Under the pieces are notes generated by a model. That model was not told where the DNA came from. It ran no database searches and saw only the letters and a program-made list of their open reading frames with translations. Source: Heterostelium multicystogenum (lineage: Eukaryota > Evosea > Eumycetozoa > Acytosteliales > Acytosteliaceae). Taken from it: a stretch of 24,299 nucleotides of DNA. The position numbers and the translations under genes are program-made. Location: the NCBI GenBank assembly GCA_003667245.1, contig RCNN01000362.1:1-24299 (forward strand), written 5' to 3'. Within the stretch, counting starts at the first letter, position 1, and every line of letters starts with the position of its first letter. Positions 1 through 8,056 of the stretch are shown here, one piece after another.

Positions 1-681
1 TTGAACGTCGCCGGGCCGCCGATGAATGTCGTAGGAACTCAGCACCTTGTGCACCTTGGGATTCAACAACTCCTGATACTGGAACGGCGGGCTGGAAAAA
101 TGCGCGTTGATCTCCGAACCGCCGGCAATCAACGCGGCGGTCGCGTCCGGGTGCGCCAGGCTGATGGAGATATCGTCGAATTTCTTGTAGTTGTCGTTCC
201 CGAACTGCTTGGCGGTTTCAATCTGCAAGGTACGCGACTGAAAACCCACACCGGCGGCCGGTACGGCGATGCGGTCTTTTTCGCTGAAGTCCTTGAGGGT
301 CTTCACATCCGGGTTATTGGTCAGCAGGTAGTTGGGCATCGAGCCCAGCGAGGCGATGGCCTTGACGTTCTGCTTGCCCTTGGTGCGGTCCCACAGCGTG
401 AGCATGGGCGGCACACCCGCCGACACCACGTCCAGCGCGCCGGCCAGCAGCGACTCGTTCATCGCGGTGGCGCCGGAGATACTGTTCCACTCCACCTTGA
501 TGTCCAGGCCCTGTTCCTTGCCGTGTTTCTCGATCAGGTTCTGGTCACGAACCACATCGAGGATCAAGTAGCCGATGCCGAATTGCTGGGCGATGCTGAT
601 CTTGCCTTCGGCGTGTGCACCAAGGCTGAGGAGCGCACTGGCTGCTGCCAGGAGCGTCAGGGTGGGTCGTTTTATTATCAT
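1..681 (-). CDS. ABC transporter substrate-binding protein, NitT/TauT type (3' part missing)
   Basis: Periplasmic binding protein that would deliver a small anion or organic solute to an ABC importer. The minus-strand frame from ATG at 681 stays open for about 220 codons to the window edge, so the C-terminus lies outside. It starts with a Sec signal peptide (MIIKRP, a hydrophobic stretch, then LGAHA before EGKISIAQQFG). Next come the family's usual patterns: GYLILDVVRDQNLIEKHGKE, WNSISGATAMNESLLAGALD, and a V-P-A-A-G-V-G-F-Q-S-R stretch typical of SsuA/TauA/NMT1-like proteins. Near base 25 one extra base appears to break the expected YDI-GGPATF stretch. It diverges from the LysR gene at 839, which probably controls it. 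The substrate cannot be told from this part. No strong Shine-Dalgarno sequence precedes ATG 681, so the start is tentative. Confidence 0.8.
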   Translation of the reverse strand, partial: MIIKRPTLTLLAAASALLSLGAHAEGKISIAQQFGIGYLILDVVRDQNLIEKHGKEQGLDIKVEWNSISGATAMNESLLAGALDVVSAGVPPMLTLWDRTKGKQNVKAIASLGSMPNYLLTNNPDVKTLKDFSEKDRIAVPAAGVGFQSRTLQIETAKQFGNDNYKKFDDISISLAHPDATAALIAGGSEINAHFSSPPFQYQELLNPKVHKVLSSYDIHRRPGDVQ

Positions 682-746
682 GAGAACGCTGCCGCGAGGT
701 TGAGAAGGGTTGCGAGCGTAGCGGCCCACGTACAGTGCGAAAAAGA

Positions 747-766
747 ATATCGCGATCTATGGATAT
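747..766. promoter_or_regulatory. Candidate LysR-type operator (T-N11-A-like inverted repeat)
   Basis: ATATC at 747-751 and GATAT at 762-766 are exact inverted repeats separated by ten bases. They lie in the 157-base gap between the divergent binding-protein gene and LysR gene. LysR regulators usually bind such dyads in the shared promoter region. This is an inference from position and symmetry. Confidence 0.35.
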
Positions 767-838
767 ACGAAAAACACTGCCCACCGGCGCTGCTATATTG
801 CGCGCCTGTGCCTGATGTCATCCCCGGAGCCACTCTGC

Positions 839-1763
839 ATGCTGCGCACCAACCTCAACGAGATGCTGATCTTCATGGCGGTGGTCGATGGCGCCAGCTT
901 CGTCGCCGGTGGCCAGGCCATGGGCCTGACGCGCTCGGCCGCCGGCAAAGCCGTGGCGCGCCTGGAGGACAGCCTTGGTGTGCGCCTGTTGAACCGCACC
1001 ACCCGCACCTTGAGCCTCACCGACGAAGGCCGCGCGCTGTATGACCAGGGGCTGGAGATCCTCGCCGCAGTGGACAACGCCCAAAGCCGCATCGGCCAGC
1101 CCACCGGGGTACCGCGCGGTTTTATTGCGGCTTACGCTGCCCGATGCGTTCGGGCGCAAGGTGTTGCTGCCGCTGTTGAAGAAATACCTGCAAGCCTGGC
1201 CCGAGGTGCAGGTGGAAGTCAGCTTCAGCGACCGCACCGCCGATATCGTCGAGGACGGCTTCGACCTGGCCATCCGCATCGGCAGCGCAAACACCGACCG
1301 CCAGTTGGTGTCCCGGGTGGTCGCTCGTTATCAGGCGCTGCTGTGCGCCGCACCGGACTATCTCGCCGAGCGCGGCATACCCCGCGACATGGACGCCCTC
1401 GCCCACCACGACTGCCTGTATTTCAGCAGCCGCACGCGCAAGCAAAGCTGGCGCTTTCGCGAATCGGACGGCACCTGGGTCAAGGCGTACGGGCGCAGCC
1501 GCCTGCGCCTGGACAGCGGCGAAGCACTGCGCGACGCTGCCGTGTCCGGGCTGGGCATCGCCTTGCTGCCGGACTTCGTAGTGGCCGAGGACCTGGCCGC
1601 CGGACGCCTGGCACAGGTGCTGCCCGACCTGGACGCCGGGGACGTGGAGATCCTGGCGATGTACCCGAGCAAACGCTTCCTGGAGCCTAGGGTACGGCGC
1701 TTTATCGACCTGATGGTGGATGAGCTGGCGGGACTGATCAGTCGGCGTGGGCAATCACCTTGA
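839..1763 (+). CDS. LysR-family transcriptional regulator (one frameshift)
   Basis: DNA-binding regulator. The N-terminal winged HTH (residues about 5-65) reads NEMLIFMAVVDGASFVAGG, then LTRSAAGKAVARLEDSLGVR and LLNRTTRTLSLTDEGR, a standard LysR signature. The effector-binding domain follows, with DGFDLAIRIG and VSGLGIALLPDFVV. The frame changes near 1121-1124, where a run of four T looks one base too long; the protein then continues as LLRLTLPDAFGRKVLLPLL. ATG 839 is preferred over ATG 815 because GGAG at 826-829 sits nine bases upstream and HTH alignment begins there. It diverges from the binding-protein gene and its 3' end overlaps the convergent RidA-family gene by 26 bases. Effector unknown. 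Confidence 0.9.
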
Positions 1764-2131
1764 TCTCGACGATCTGTGCATCGGACGCCAGGTAATTCAC
1801 GCCTACCAGGGTCGCGGCCGGGCGATGCTCACCGATGTATTCTTTCCACACATTGACCACCGCTTCAAAAATCGCGCTTGGCATGCACCAGGAAGAAATC
1901 CACCGCGGCAATGTTCGAGCGGCCAACGCCGAAGCCGGCCAGCACATGGTCGAGGTTCTCCAGTGTCTGGCGGGTCTGGGCGGCGGCATCACCGTCAACG
2001 AACTCACCTTCCAGGGTGTGAGAAAACTGCCCGGCAATATAGATCGTGCCATTGACGCGGTAGCCCTGGCTGACGCTGTTGCCCTCTTCCCATGAAACGC
2101 CGTGGTTGTAGATCGTGGGTTTGCTGCTCAT
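1738..2131 (-). CDS. RidA/YjgF/UK114 family protein (one frameshift)
   Basis: Small protein of about 130 residues in the Rid family, whose canonical members hydrolyse reactive enamine/imine intermediates. Visible landmarks are YRVNGTIYIAGQFSH, AAAQTRQTLENLDHVLAGFG, AVDFFLVHAKRDF, then in another frame EAVVNVWKEYIGEHRPAAT and ending VEIKVIAHAD. The frame change lies near 1865-1880. ATG 2131 has AGGAAA a few bases upstream. Where canonical RidA has the catalytic Arg (the ARLPKD stretch), this protein reads VNYLASD, so that Arg appears replaced. It may belong to a non-archetypal Rid subgroup. It converges with and overlaps the LysR gene. Confidence 0.85.
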
Positions 2132-2183
2132 GTCGGTTTCCTGGGGCGATGATTTAAGGAAACTGTAACAAGGGCATTGGCGA

Positions 2184-2713
2184 ATGGACGTCCCCACTGA
2201 GGCGACCAAAAACTACCCGCCCACGCCCTTCGGCTGGTATCGTGCCGCCCTTGAAAAAAACCGCTGCGAGGAAATGGACCTTGAACACTGACGAAAAAAT
2301 GACCGGGACCTGTTCGAGGTGGACAAACGCCTGTCACTCAAGCCCGTGGTGGACTTCAACAACTACCTGCGCAGCGCTTTCGGCGATGGCCCCTGCACCT
2401 GCATCCGCTGCGTCGCCAGCGAGGGCAGCGAGGCCGGCTACGAGTTTCAGCACACCTTCGATTTCGACGGCAAAAAAAACACCGTCGCTTCGCCTCCACC
2501 CGCCGGCAGCGACGTGCTGTTGATACTGAAGAAAGCCTGGTTGTCTTACACCAAGGCCGAGCTGCCGTTGAGCGGCGCGCTGGCGCTGGACACGGTGAAG
2601 GAATTTGTCGAGCCGCAGCTGCACAAGCGCGTGGGCGCCGCTGTTTCCTGGCCAGTGGGTTGGTCAAGGATGTGGAAGGTGAGTTGCGGATGCAGCCGCA
2701 GGCAGCAAGCTGA
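2184..2713 (+). CDS. Uncharacterised protein (frameshifted)
   Basis: I do not recognise this gene. The best-supported part is 2292-2713: RDLFEVDKRLSLKPVVDFN, RSAFGDGPCTCIRCVASEG (with a C-x-C-x2-C cluster), FQHTFDFDGKK, SDVLLILKKAWLSYTKAELP and TVKEFVEPQLHKRV. Near 2642 one T seems missing from a T run; in the next frame the protein continues FLASGLVKDVEGELRMQPQ and stops at 2713. The N-terminus is uncertain. A frame from ATG 2184 (MDVPTEATKNYPPTPFGWYR) ends at a TGA at 2289, with A-runs just before and after that could hold indels; ATG 2275 is another candidate start. No signal peptide or membrane segment is seen. Confidence 0.45.
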
Positions 2714-2780
2714 TAATCGCGCAAACAGGCAACAAGCTGCTTCACTGACAAGGCTGTCCTCTCAGCGCAAGGAGTCGCCG

Positions 2781-4130
2781 ATGGCCGAGCCAAAGCAAAA
2801 AGATGAGCCTGATGGGCCTGACCACCCTGGTGGCAATCAACATGATGGGCTCGGGCATCATTATGCTGCCGCCAGCATGGCGCAATTGGGTGCGATTTCG
2901 CTGCTGTCGTGGCTGATCACCGCCGTGGGCTCGATGGCGATCGCGTACTGTTTTGCCCAGTGCGGCCTCTTCTGCACCCGCACCGGCGGCATGTCGGCCT
3001 ACACCGAAGAGGCCCACGGCAAGTCCGGGTTCTTCCTCTGTTCGTTCCTGTATTTCCTGTCGCTGATCATCGCCAATGTGGCGATTGGCGATTTTCGGCG
3101 GTGGGCTACCTGTCGTCCTTCATCCCGTGGCTGGGCAGCGCCCCATCCCCTTGTTCATCGGCACCCTCGGGCTGATCTGGCTGACCACCGTGGCCAACTT
3201 CGGCGGGCCGCGCCTGACCGGGCGGATCGGCGTGATCACGGTGTGGGGCGTGATCATTCCCGTGGCGGGCTTGAGCGTGATCGGCTGGTTCTATTTCAAG
3301 ACGGAGGTGTTCAGCGATGCCTGGAACCCCAACCAACTGCAACTGTGGGATGCGATTGGCGCGAGTATCCCGCTGACCCTCTGGGCCTTCCTCGGCATGG
3401 AGTCCGCGGCCCAGGGCTATGACGCGGTGGAAGACCCCAAGCGCACCGTGCCGCTGGCCTGCCTGCTGGGCACCCTCGGCGCGGCGCTGGTGTATGTGCT
3501 GTCCACCAGCGTGATCCAGGGCATCGTGCCTAACGCCGAACTGGCCGAGTCTTCCGCGCCGTTTGCCCTGGTGTATGCGCAGATCTTTACGCCGCTGGTG
3601 GGCGATATCATCATGGCCCTGGCGGTAGTGGCGTGCATCGGCTCGCTGCTGGGCTGGCAATTCACCCTGGCGCAAACGGCCAAGATGTCGGCGGACCAGC
3701 GTCTGTTTCCGCGCTTCTTCAGCCGGGTCAGCCGCGCCCACGCGCCCGGTGTTGGGGCTGCTGATTGCCTGCGCGGCGTTGCAGAGCTTGATTGCCTTGT
3801 CGACCATCTCGCCCACAGCCAGTGCGCAGTTCGGCAAGTTGGTGAACCTGGCGGTGGTGACCAATTTGATTCCTTACGTCACCGCGCTGACCGGGCTGCT
3901 GGTGATGATGCACCAAAGCGCGGGTGGCGGCCTCGATTTATGCACGCAATACCACCGGTGTTGCTGATTGCCGTGGGGTATTCGCTGTATGCGATTTATG
4001 CGATGTGGTGAGGAGGCGGTGTTTGGTGCGGACGCTGGTGTTGGCGTTTGGGTATCTGTTGTATGGGTTTTTTGGCGCGGCGGTTTATCACGGCCGTGGT
4101 GGTGAATATCCGTTTTTTGGTGATGGCTGA
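2781..4130 (+). CDS. potE: PotE/CadB-like amino acid-polyamine antiporter, APC superfamily (multiple frameshifts)
   Basis: Inner-membrane transporter; PotE exchanges putrescine and ornithine. Segments in three frames together follow the PotE/CadB pattern through about 12 membrane helices: LTTLVAINMMGSGIIMLP, CFAQCGLFCTRTGGMSAYTE, VGYLSSFIPWLG, TTVANFGGPRLTGRIG, WGVIIPVAGLSVIGWF, LWAFLGMESA, DIIMALAVVACIGSLLGWQF, VNLAVVTNLIPYVTALTG and finally TLVLAFGYLLYGFF. Frame changes are needed near 2801, 2867, 3092, 3143, 3750, 3930 and 4010. No ornithine or lysine decarboxylase gene lies next to it, so the exact substrates are unknown. The last 10-25 codons, from about 4106, are read through the arm of a repeat element, so the native C-terminus may have been replaced. 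Confidence 0.8.
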
Positions 4131-4923
4131 GATTGTTTCCGCTCTTACAGCGGCTCACTTTTGAAAAGCGCAAAAGTAAGCAAAACGCTCTTGCCCCACC
4201 ACTCGGCACCTCGCCTAGGTCGGTGTGCCCTCACTCCGGCTTTGGGACCGTGGGCCGCCGTCATGGGCCATCCCTGGCCCAGGACGGCTAACCCGGCGTC
4301 CTGCCGGGTTACCCACGCTCCAGAGCCTGCGTTCGGCCAGCGTGGTTTAACGGGGCGCCCAAGATCAAGATCAAAAGCAGATCAAGAGCACAGCGGCCTA
4401 CCGGCCGGCTTGAGTGTTGAAGAGCCAAAGCCAAATCAAAAGCTAAAGCGGGCACGGTCCAAATGTGGGAGCGGGCTTGCTCGCGAAGGTCCGTTAACGA
4501 TGACGCGGGCATTCTGAATGAACGCGGCGCTCTCAGGTTTTTCGCGAGCAAGCCCGCTCCCACAGAAAAGCAGAATCTGCTTTCGCTCTGGTCTTTGCTT
4601 TTAACACTCAAGCCGGCCGGGAGGCCGCTGTGCTGTTGCTTTTGATTTTGATTTTGATCTTGGGCGCCCCGTCAACCACGATGGCCGCAAGTAGGCACGG
4701 TGGGAGCGGGTAAATCGGCAAGGATGCCGATTTAGCCGCGCCGGGCCATGGATGGCCCGTCGCGGCGGCCCGCGGAGCCGTGCCGGAGTGCGGGCATGCC
4801 GAGCCTAGGCGAGGCACCGAGTGGTGGGCAAAGCGTTTTTTGGTTACTTTTTTAGGCGTTTGTAAAAAAGTGACCCGCTGTAAGAGCGGAACCATAAGTA
4901 GCCGTTACCGAAGAAACGGATAT
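4106..4923. repeat. Large nested palindromic intergenic element, copy 1, with REPIN at the centre
   Basis: The whole 818-base segment is an imperfect inverted repeat. Matching arms: ATATCCG at 4106-4112 with CGGATAT at 4917-4923; CCGCTCTTACAGCGG at 4139-4153 with its complement at 4875-4889; CACTCGGCACCTCGCCTAGG near 4200 with its near-complement near 4805; GGGGCGCCCAAGATCAA at 4352-4368 with its exact complement at 4654-4670. It fills the gap between the convergent antiporter and LysR genes. The short open frames inside it are not credible genes. Similar elements are common between genes in fluorescens-group genomes. No transposase is encoded, so it is a non-autonomous repeat. Confidence 0.8.
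4464..4564. repeat. REPIN (two inverted REP sequences), group with GTGGGAGCGGGCTTGCTCGC
   Basis: A REP at 4464-4487 (TGTGGGAGCGGGCTTGCTCG...) and its exact inverse at 4541-4564 enclose a 53-base spacer. Such REP doublets are the mobile unit moved by RAYT transposases in Pseudomonas. No RAYT gene is in this window. It occupies the tip of the larger palindrome. Confidence 0.85.
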
Positions 4924-4927
4924 GTAC

Positions 4928-4947
4928 TCAATCAATCAATCAATCAA
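4928..4947. repeat. Tetranucleotide repeat (TCAA)5
   Basis: Five perfect TCAA units lie at the right edge of the palindromic element and contain the stop codon (TGA, 4946-4944) of the minus-strand LysR gene. On the minus strand the unit reads TTGA, which supplies a TGA in three frames, so unit gain or loss would hardly change the protein end. Confidence 0.8.
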
Positions 4948-5923
4948 AACCACTCCCCCCGCTCAAGAAACGTATTCCGAATCATCTCCACCACCCACCC
5001 CACCTCCAGCGGATGCCGCACATCAGCACTCACCCCCATCCAGACCTGCCGCTGCATCCCCTCCAGAAAACACCCCATCCAACGCCGTCAACCCACGATC
5101 AAAACAACTCATATACCGCGGCAACAACCCAATACACGCACTGCAACCGAATCATCTCCAGCATCAGCGGATACGCTTCCACCCGCACTACCCCCGCCAG
5201 CCGCTGCTCCACCAGGCTATCCACGGCCGCAGCGCCTCCACCTGCCGGTCCGGCTGCCACTGCACCAACATATAATCCGCAAGGTCTTCAATGCTGTCCG
5301 GCCGCACCGCCAACCGCGAATACCCGCTTGGCAATATGCGGCGAATAACCCAAACGTCGCCAAACACCTCCGGCCCCAATGGCAAAAACTCGCCCCGCCC
5401 CCGGCGAATCCATCCCCGACAACCACACCACCACATCCGCATCCAGCGCCTGCAACCCCAACTCGCTGTCGATGGAAATGATCTCCAACCGCACACTCGC
5501 CATTGCGCCGCAACAGGCAATCAGGTCCCGCCCCAGAATGTCATGCAGGAATCGACTCGGCAACCGCCAGCCGAATCAACGGTTGCTCCAGCACCGGCAA
5601 GCGTCGCTCATGCGCCAGGGCAATCAACTGCGCCTGCAACTGCTGCCCTTTCACGACTCAGGGCCAGGACATTGCCCTGATAGCTGAACAGCGAACGCCG
5701 CAGTTTGCTCTTCCAGCTGCGCCAGGCGCTTGCGCAACTGCGTGCCTTGATATTGAAGGCTGCGAGCCGCCTGCATGAAACATCCACAGCGGGCGCTGAT
5801 CAGGAAATACTGCGCCACCTCGGGCTCGATGGCGGCCGCCAGGGCCAGCCAGGCCTCGCGGGATTCGGTCGACGCACGATAAGGCGCGACGCCGTGGGTA
5901 CAGCCGGTTCAACAAAATACCAT
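4944..5923 (-). CDS. LysR-type transcriptional regulator (PA0701-like; several frameshifts)
   Basis: The HTH part reads FLISARCGCFMQAARSLNIK, then GTQLRKRLAQLEEQLRRSLF and NVLALSREGQQLQAQLIALA. The effector domain follows with LIRLAVAES, LIACCGAMASVRLEIISID, GLQALDADVVVWLSGMDSPG, RLAVRPDSIEDLADYMLVQW and MLEMIRLQCV. In the third frame it ends DRGLTALDGVFLEGMQRQVW, EVGWVVEMIRNTFLERGEWF. Frame changes fall near 5100-5150, 5230, 5385, 5560, 5660-5745 and close to the start. ATG 5923 is followed within five codons by a stop in the raw frame; AGGGAG precedes it. It follows the PPIase gene by about 50 bases on the same strand. In P. aeruginosa a LysR-type gene, PA0701, ends the same block (recalled). 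It may regulate the operon, but nothing here proves it. Confidence 0.75.
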
Positions 5924-5974
5924 GGGAGACTCCCTGTCTTGTGGGTACTGTGCATCCAATGCGGTGACACGGTT

Positions 5975-6912
5975 TTACTCCAGCACCTTGTTCAGCTCGG
6001 CGCCATCGATACTCAAGGTCGCGGTATTGAGCATGCCTTCCAGGTAGGCCTTGGCAATCTGCTCCTGGCGTTGCACACGCAAGGCCTCGGTCAAGCGGCC
6101 CCGCAGTTCATCCAGCGTGGCCGTGCGCGCGGTTGTTGCCCAGTGAGTTTGAGCACGTGAAAACCCGCCGCACTCTGCACCGGCTCCGACACCCCGCCCG
6201 TCTTGAGCCGCGCCACCACACCGCGCATTTCAGGCATCAATTGCTGCAACGGCTGCATCCCGGCATCGCCACCGCGCCGGGCGCTGTCGGGGTCCTGGGA
6301 ATACTGGCTGGCCAGGCGGCAAAACTCGCCCGGCGAGGCCTGCGCCTTGCGGCTCAACTCCTGGGCCTGGCGGCGCACATTGTCGACGGTTTGCGGGTCG
6401 CTCACGGCCAGGAAAATCTGGCTGACCTGGTACAACGGCGGCGTCACCCATTGTGCCTTGCCGCTGTCATAGGCTTGCTGCAATTCAGCGGCGCTGGGGT
6501 AATCCGTCGGCACCTGGCTGACCGACAAACATGTAGTCGCGAAACACGATCTGCTCGGTGGCGGCGCGGGGTCTGTTGCTCCACCTCCGGGCGCCGCCGC
6601 CAAGCCCTGGGCATCGGCCTGTTCAAGCACGGCCTTTTTGCGCCAGGCGCGAACGCAGCCAGGTTTCCAGGGCGCCACGGTTGCCACGCAACTGCTCGCG
6701 GGTTCCGTCGGCAAGGCGGCCAACACCGACTTGAGTTCGGCGAGGTCGATCTGCTGGTTGCCCAAGGCGCGCCACCGCCGGCCCGTCCTTCACGGCCACC
6801 GGCGCCGGCTGCTGGGCTGCGACCGGGTCACTGCCCGGCCGCAGGCTCAACCCCACCGCGACCGCCAGCACCACCAGGGCGCCAGCGCCGACCACCAGGG
6901 CTGGTTCTTCAC
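5975..6912 (-). CDS. Membrane-anchored parvulin-type peptidyl-prolyl isomerase, PpiC/SurA-like (PA0699-like)
   Basis: Periplasmic folding helper. A membrane segment near the N-terminus (PALVVGAGALVVLAVAVGLS) is followed by a SurA-like region (LGNQQIDLAELKSVLAALP, LETWLRSRLAQK), then the parvulin domain: VTPPLYQVSQIFLAVSDPQT, GEFCRLASQYSQDPDSARRG, GDAGMQPLQQLMPEMRGVV, VSEPVQSAAGFHVLKLTGQQ. It ends QIAKAYLEGMLNTATLSIDG, ELNKVLE. Frame changes occur near 6130, 6530-6580, 6640-6690 and 6760. The proposed GTG 6912 overlaps the stop of the upstream YbjN-like gene (GTGA), suggesting translational coupling; this needs one indel on each side of the junction. In the raw sequence the YbjN-like frame runs straight into this membrane segment, so a fused 472-residue protein is the alternative. 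It probably assists TpsB or porin assembly. Confidence 0.75.
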
Positions 6913-7393
6913 AGTGCAGGCGCCTCTTCGCGCGTTCGACAGCAGGCGCGGACCCGGCCTGGAGCTGGGCGGCTTGCTGGCTGTATTCACGCAGGTAGAC
7001 GATGAATTCCTGCAGCAGGCGGTCCCACAATTCCAGCTGATTGCGCAAGTACGGCGCACCCACGCCGGCGGCCACCACGTCCATCTCCATCAGCAGGAAA
7101 CTCACCCTGCAACGACAACCGCGCAAAACGTCGGGAAGCGTTCCAGACCTGGGCCAGCCCCTCGGGCAATTCGCCCTGCACCCGCAGCGCGCAGCTGTAG
7201 GTGAAGTCCACGTAGCTGCCCTGCTCTGCCGCCGGGTTGCCGAAACGCACGGCGAAGCCGATGCCCTGGCTTGCGCTGAGCAATTGCACGATGCCGTTCT
7301 GCTCGGGTCTGGTTGACCCGGTAGCCGGCTTCCTGCAGCAGCTCGGTCAAGGCTTGCGGGGTCACCGCTGGTGATCAGTTGTACGTCGCTCAT
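6909..7393 (-). CDS. YbjN-domain protein (PA0698-like; frameshifted)
   Basis: Begins MSDVQLITS at ATG 7393 with AAGGAAG upstream. It carries a YbjN/T3SS-chaperone-like fold: ALTELLQEAGYRVNQT, IVQLLSASQGIGFAVRFGNP, GSYVDFTYSCALRVQGELPE, GLAQVWNASRRFARLSLQGE, FLLMEMDVVAAGVGAPYLRN, LELWDRLLQEFIVYLREYSQ. No signal peptide is seen, so this domain is cytoplasmic. Frame changes are needed near 7290-7370 and 7100. The end at 6909 assumes one indel after VERA, giving EEAPAL then TGA. Without it the frame continues into the PPIase. YbjN proteins are small adaptor-like proteins of unclear function; here the gene sits in an envelope operon, 27 bases after the coiled-coil gene. Confidence 0.65.
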
Positions 7394-7420
7394 AGGGGTA
7401 TCTTCCTTGTCGATCAATGA

Positions 7421-8039
7421 TTAGTGACGGTTCTGTGGAGCATCGAACCGATTAAGGTAAAGGCCGTCACCAAAACCCTGGGCGAGCTCCTCGAACTTGA
7501 CCCGGGTGCTGCTGGCGAACGGTTGGCGAGATGCTCATCACGTCGCCACGTCGATTTTTTCGTAGGCCGTCAGCAACTGCTGGGCCACGTCGTACATCTG
7601 TTGATTCTTGACTGAACATTGCTGCACTTGTGTGTCACGTTCCGTGAGTTGCGCCTGCAAGCGTGCGCGCTCGGTTTCTTTGCCCCGGGCGATTACCAGC
7701 AAGTCTTCAATAGGCTTTCTTGAACTTGCCCACCTGCTCATTGCTCGCGGCCACCTGGGCTGGGCCTGGCTGTGCAGACTCTGTTGCTGGCCCACCAGTT
7801 GCCGGCCACGCCACGGGTCTTTTCCAGTTCGGCGGTCAGTTGCTTGACCTGCGCCTGGGCCTGCTTGGCCTGGGTTTCGGCGGCGATGCGTGCGGCACTG
7901 GCCTGGGCTGCTCGCTTTGCAGCGCCTGCAACTGCTGGGTGGTGCTGCGCAGCTGAGTGCGCAGGCGCTCCTCCATGCCTTCAGCCGAAGCGCCGGTGGT
8001 AACGAGCAGTAGAAGCAGGCCGCAAATTCGCGTGTTCAT
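7421..8039 (-). CDS. Exported coiled-coil protein (PA0697-like; frameshifted)
   Basis: About 205 residues. ATG 8039 is preceded by GGAGAA; the N-terminus MNTRICGLLLLLVTTGASAE is a clear Sec signal peptide. The rest is nearly all heptad-like, rich in A, Q, E and K: EERLRTQLRSTTQQLQALQS, AAETQAKQAQAQVKQLTAEL, KETERARLQAQLTERDTQVQ, NQQMYDVAQQLLTAYEKID. The C-terminus in the last frame reads RVKFEELAQGFGDGLYLNRF and ends at TAA 7421. Frame changes are near 7515, 7550, 7710, 7790 and 7910. This is a likely periplasmic rod or scaffold. It starts 17 bases after the porin stop. No family name is recognised. Confidence 0.7.
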
Positions 8040-8056
8040 GAGCTTTCTCCGGCGCA

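Noticed and set aside
1..1044. Long plus-strand open frame over the left edge
   Set aside because: It is antisense to the substrate-binding protein and then out of frame with the LysR gene; the minus strand from 681 has a signal peptide and clear family motifs.
2319..3422. Single 367-codon plus-strand open frame
   Set aside because: It joins parts of the unrecognised gene and the antiporter in one frame by chance; the protein switches from one family to another with non-protein-like sequence between and after.
4161..5481. Several open frames in the repeat and across the LysR gene
   Set aside because: They read palindromic repeat DNA or the antisense of the LysR gene, and have low-complexity Pro/Thr/His-rich translations.
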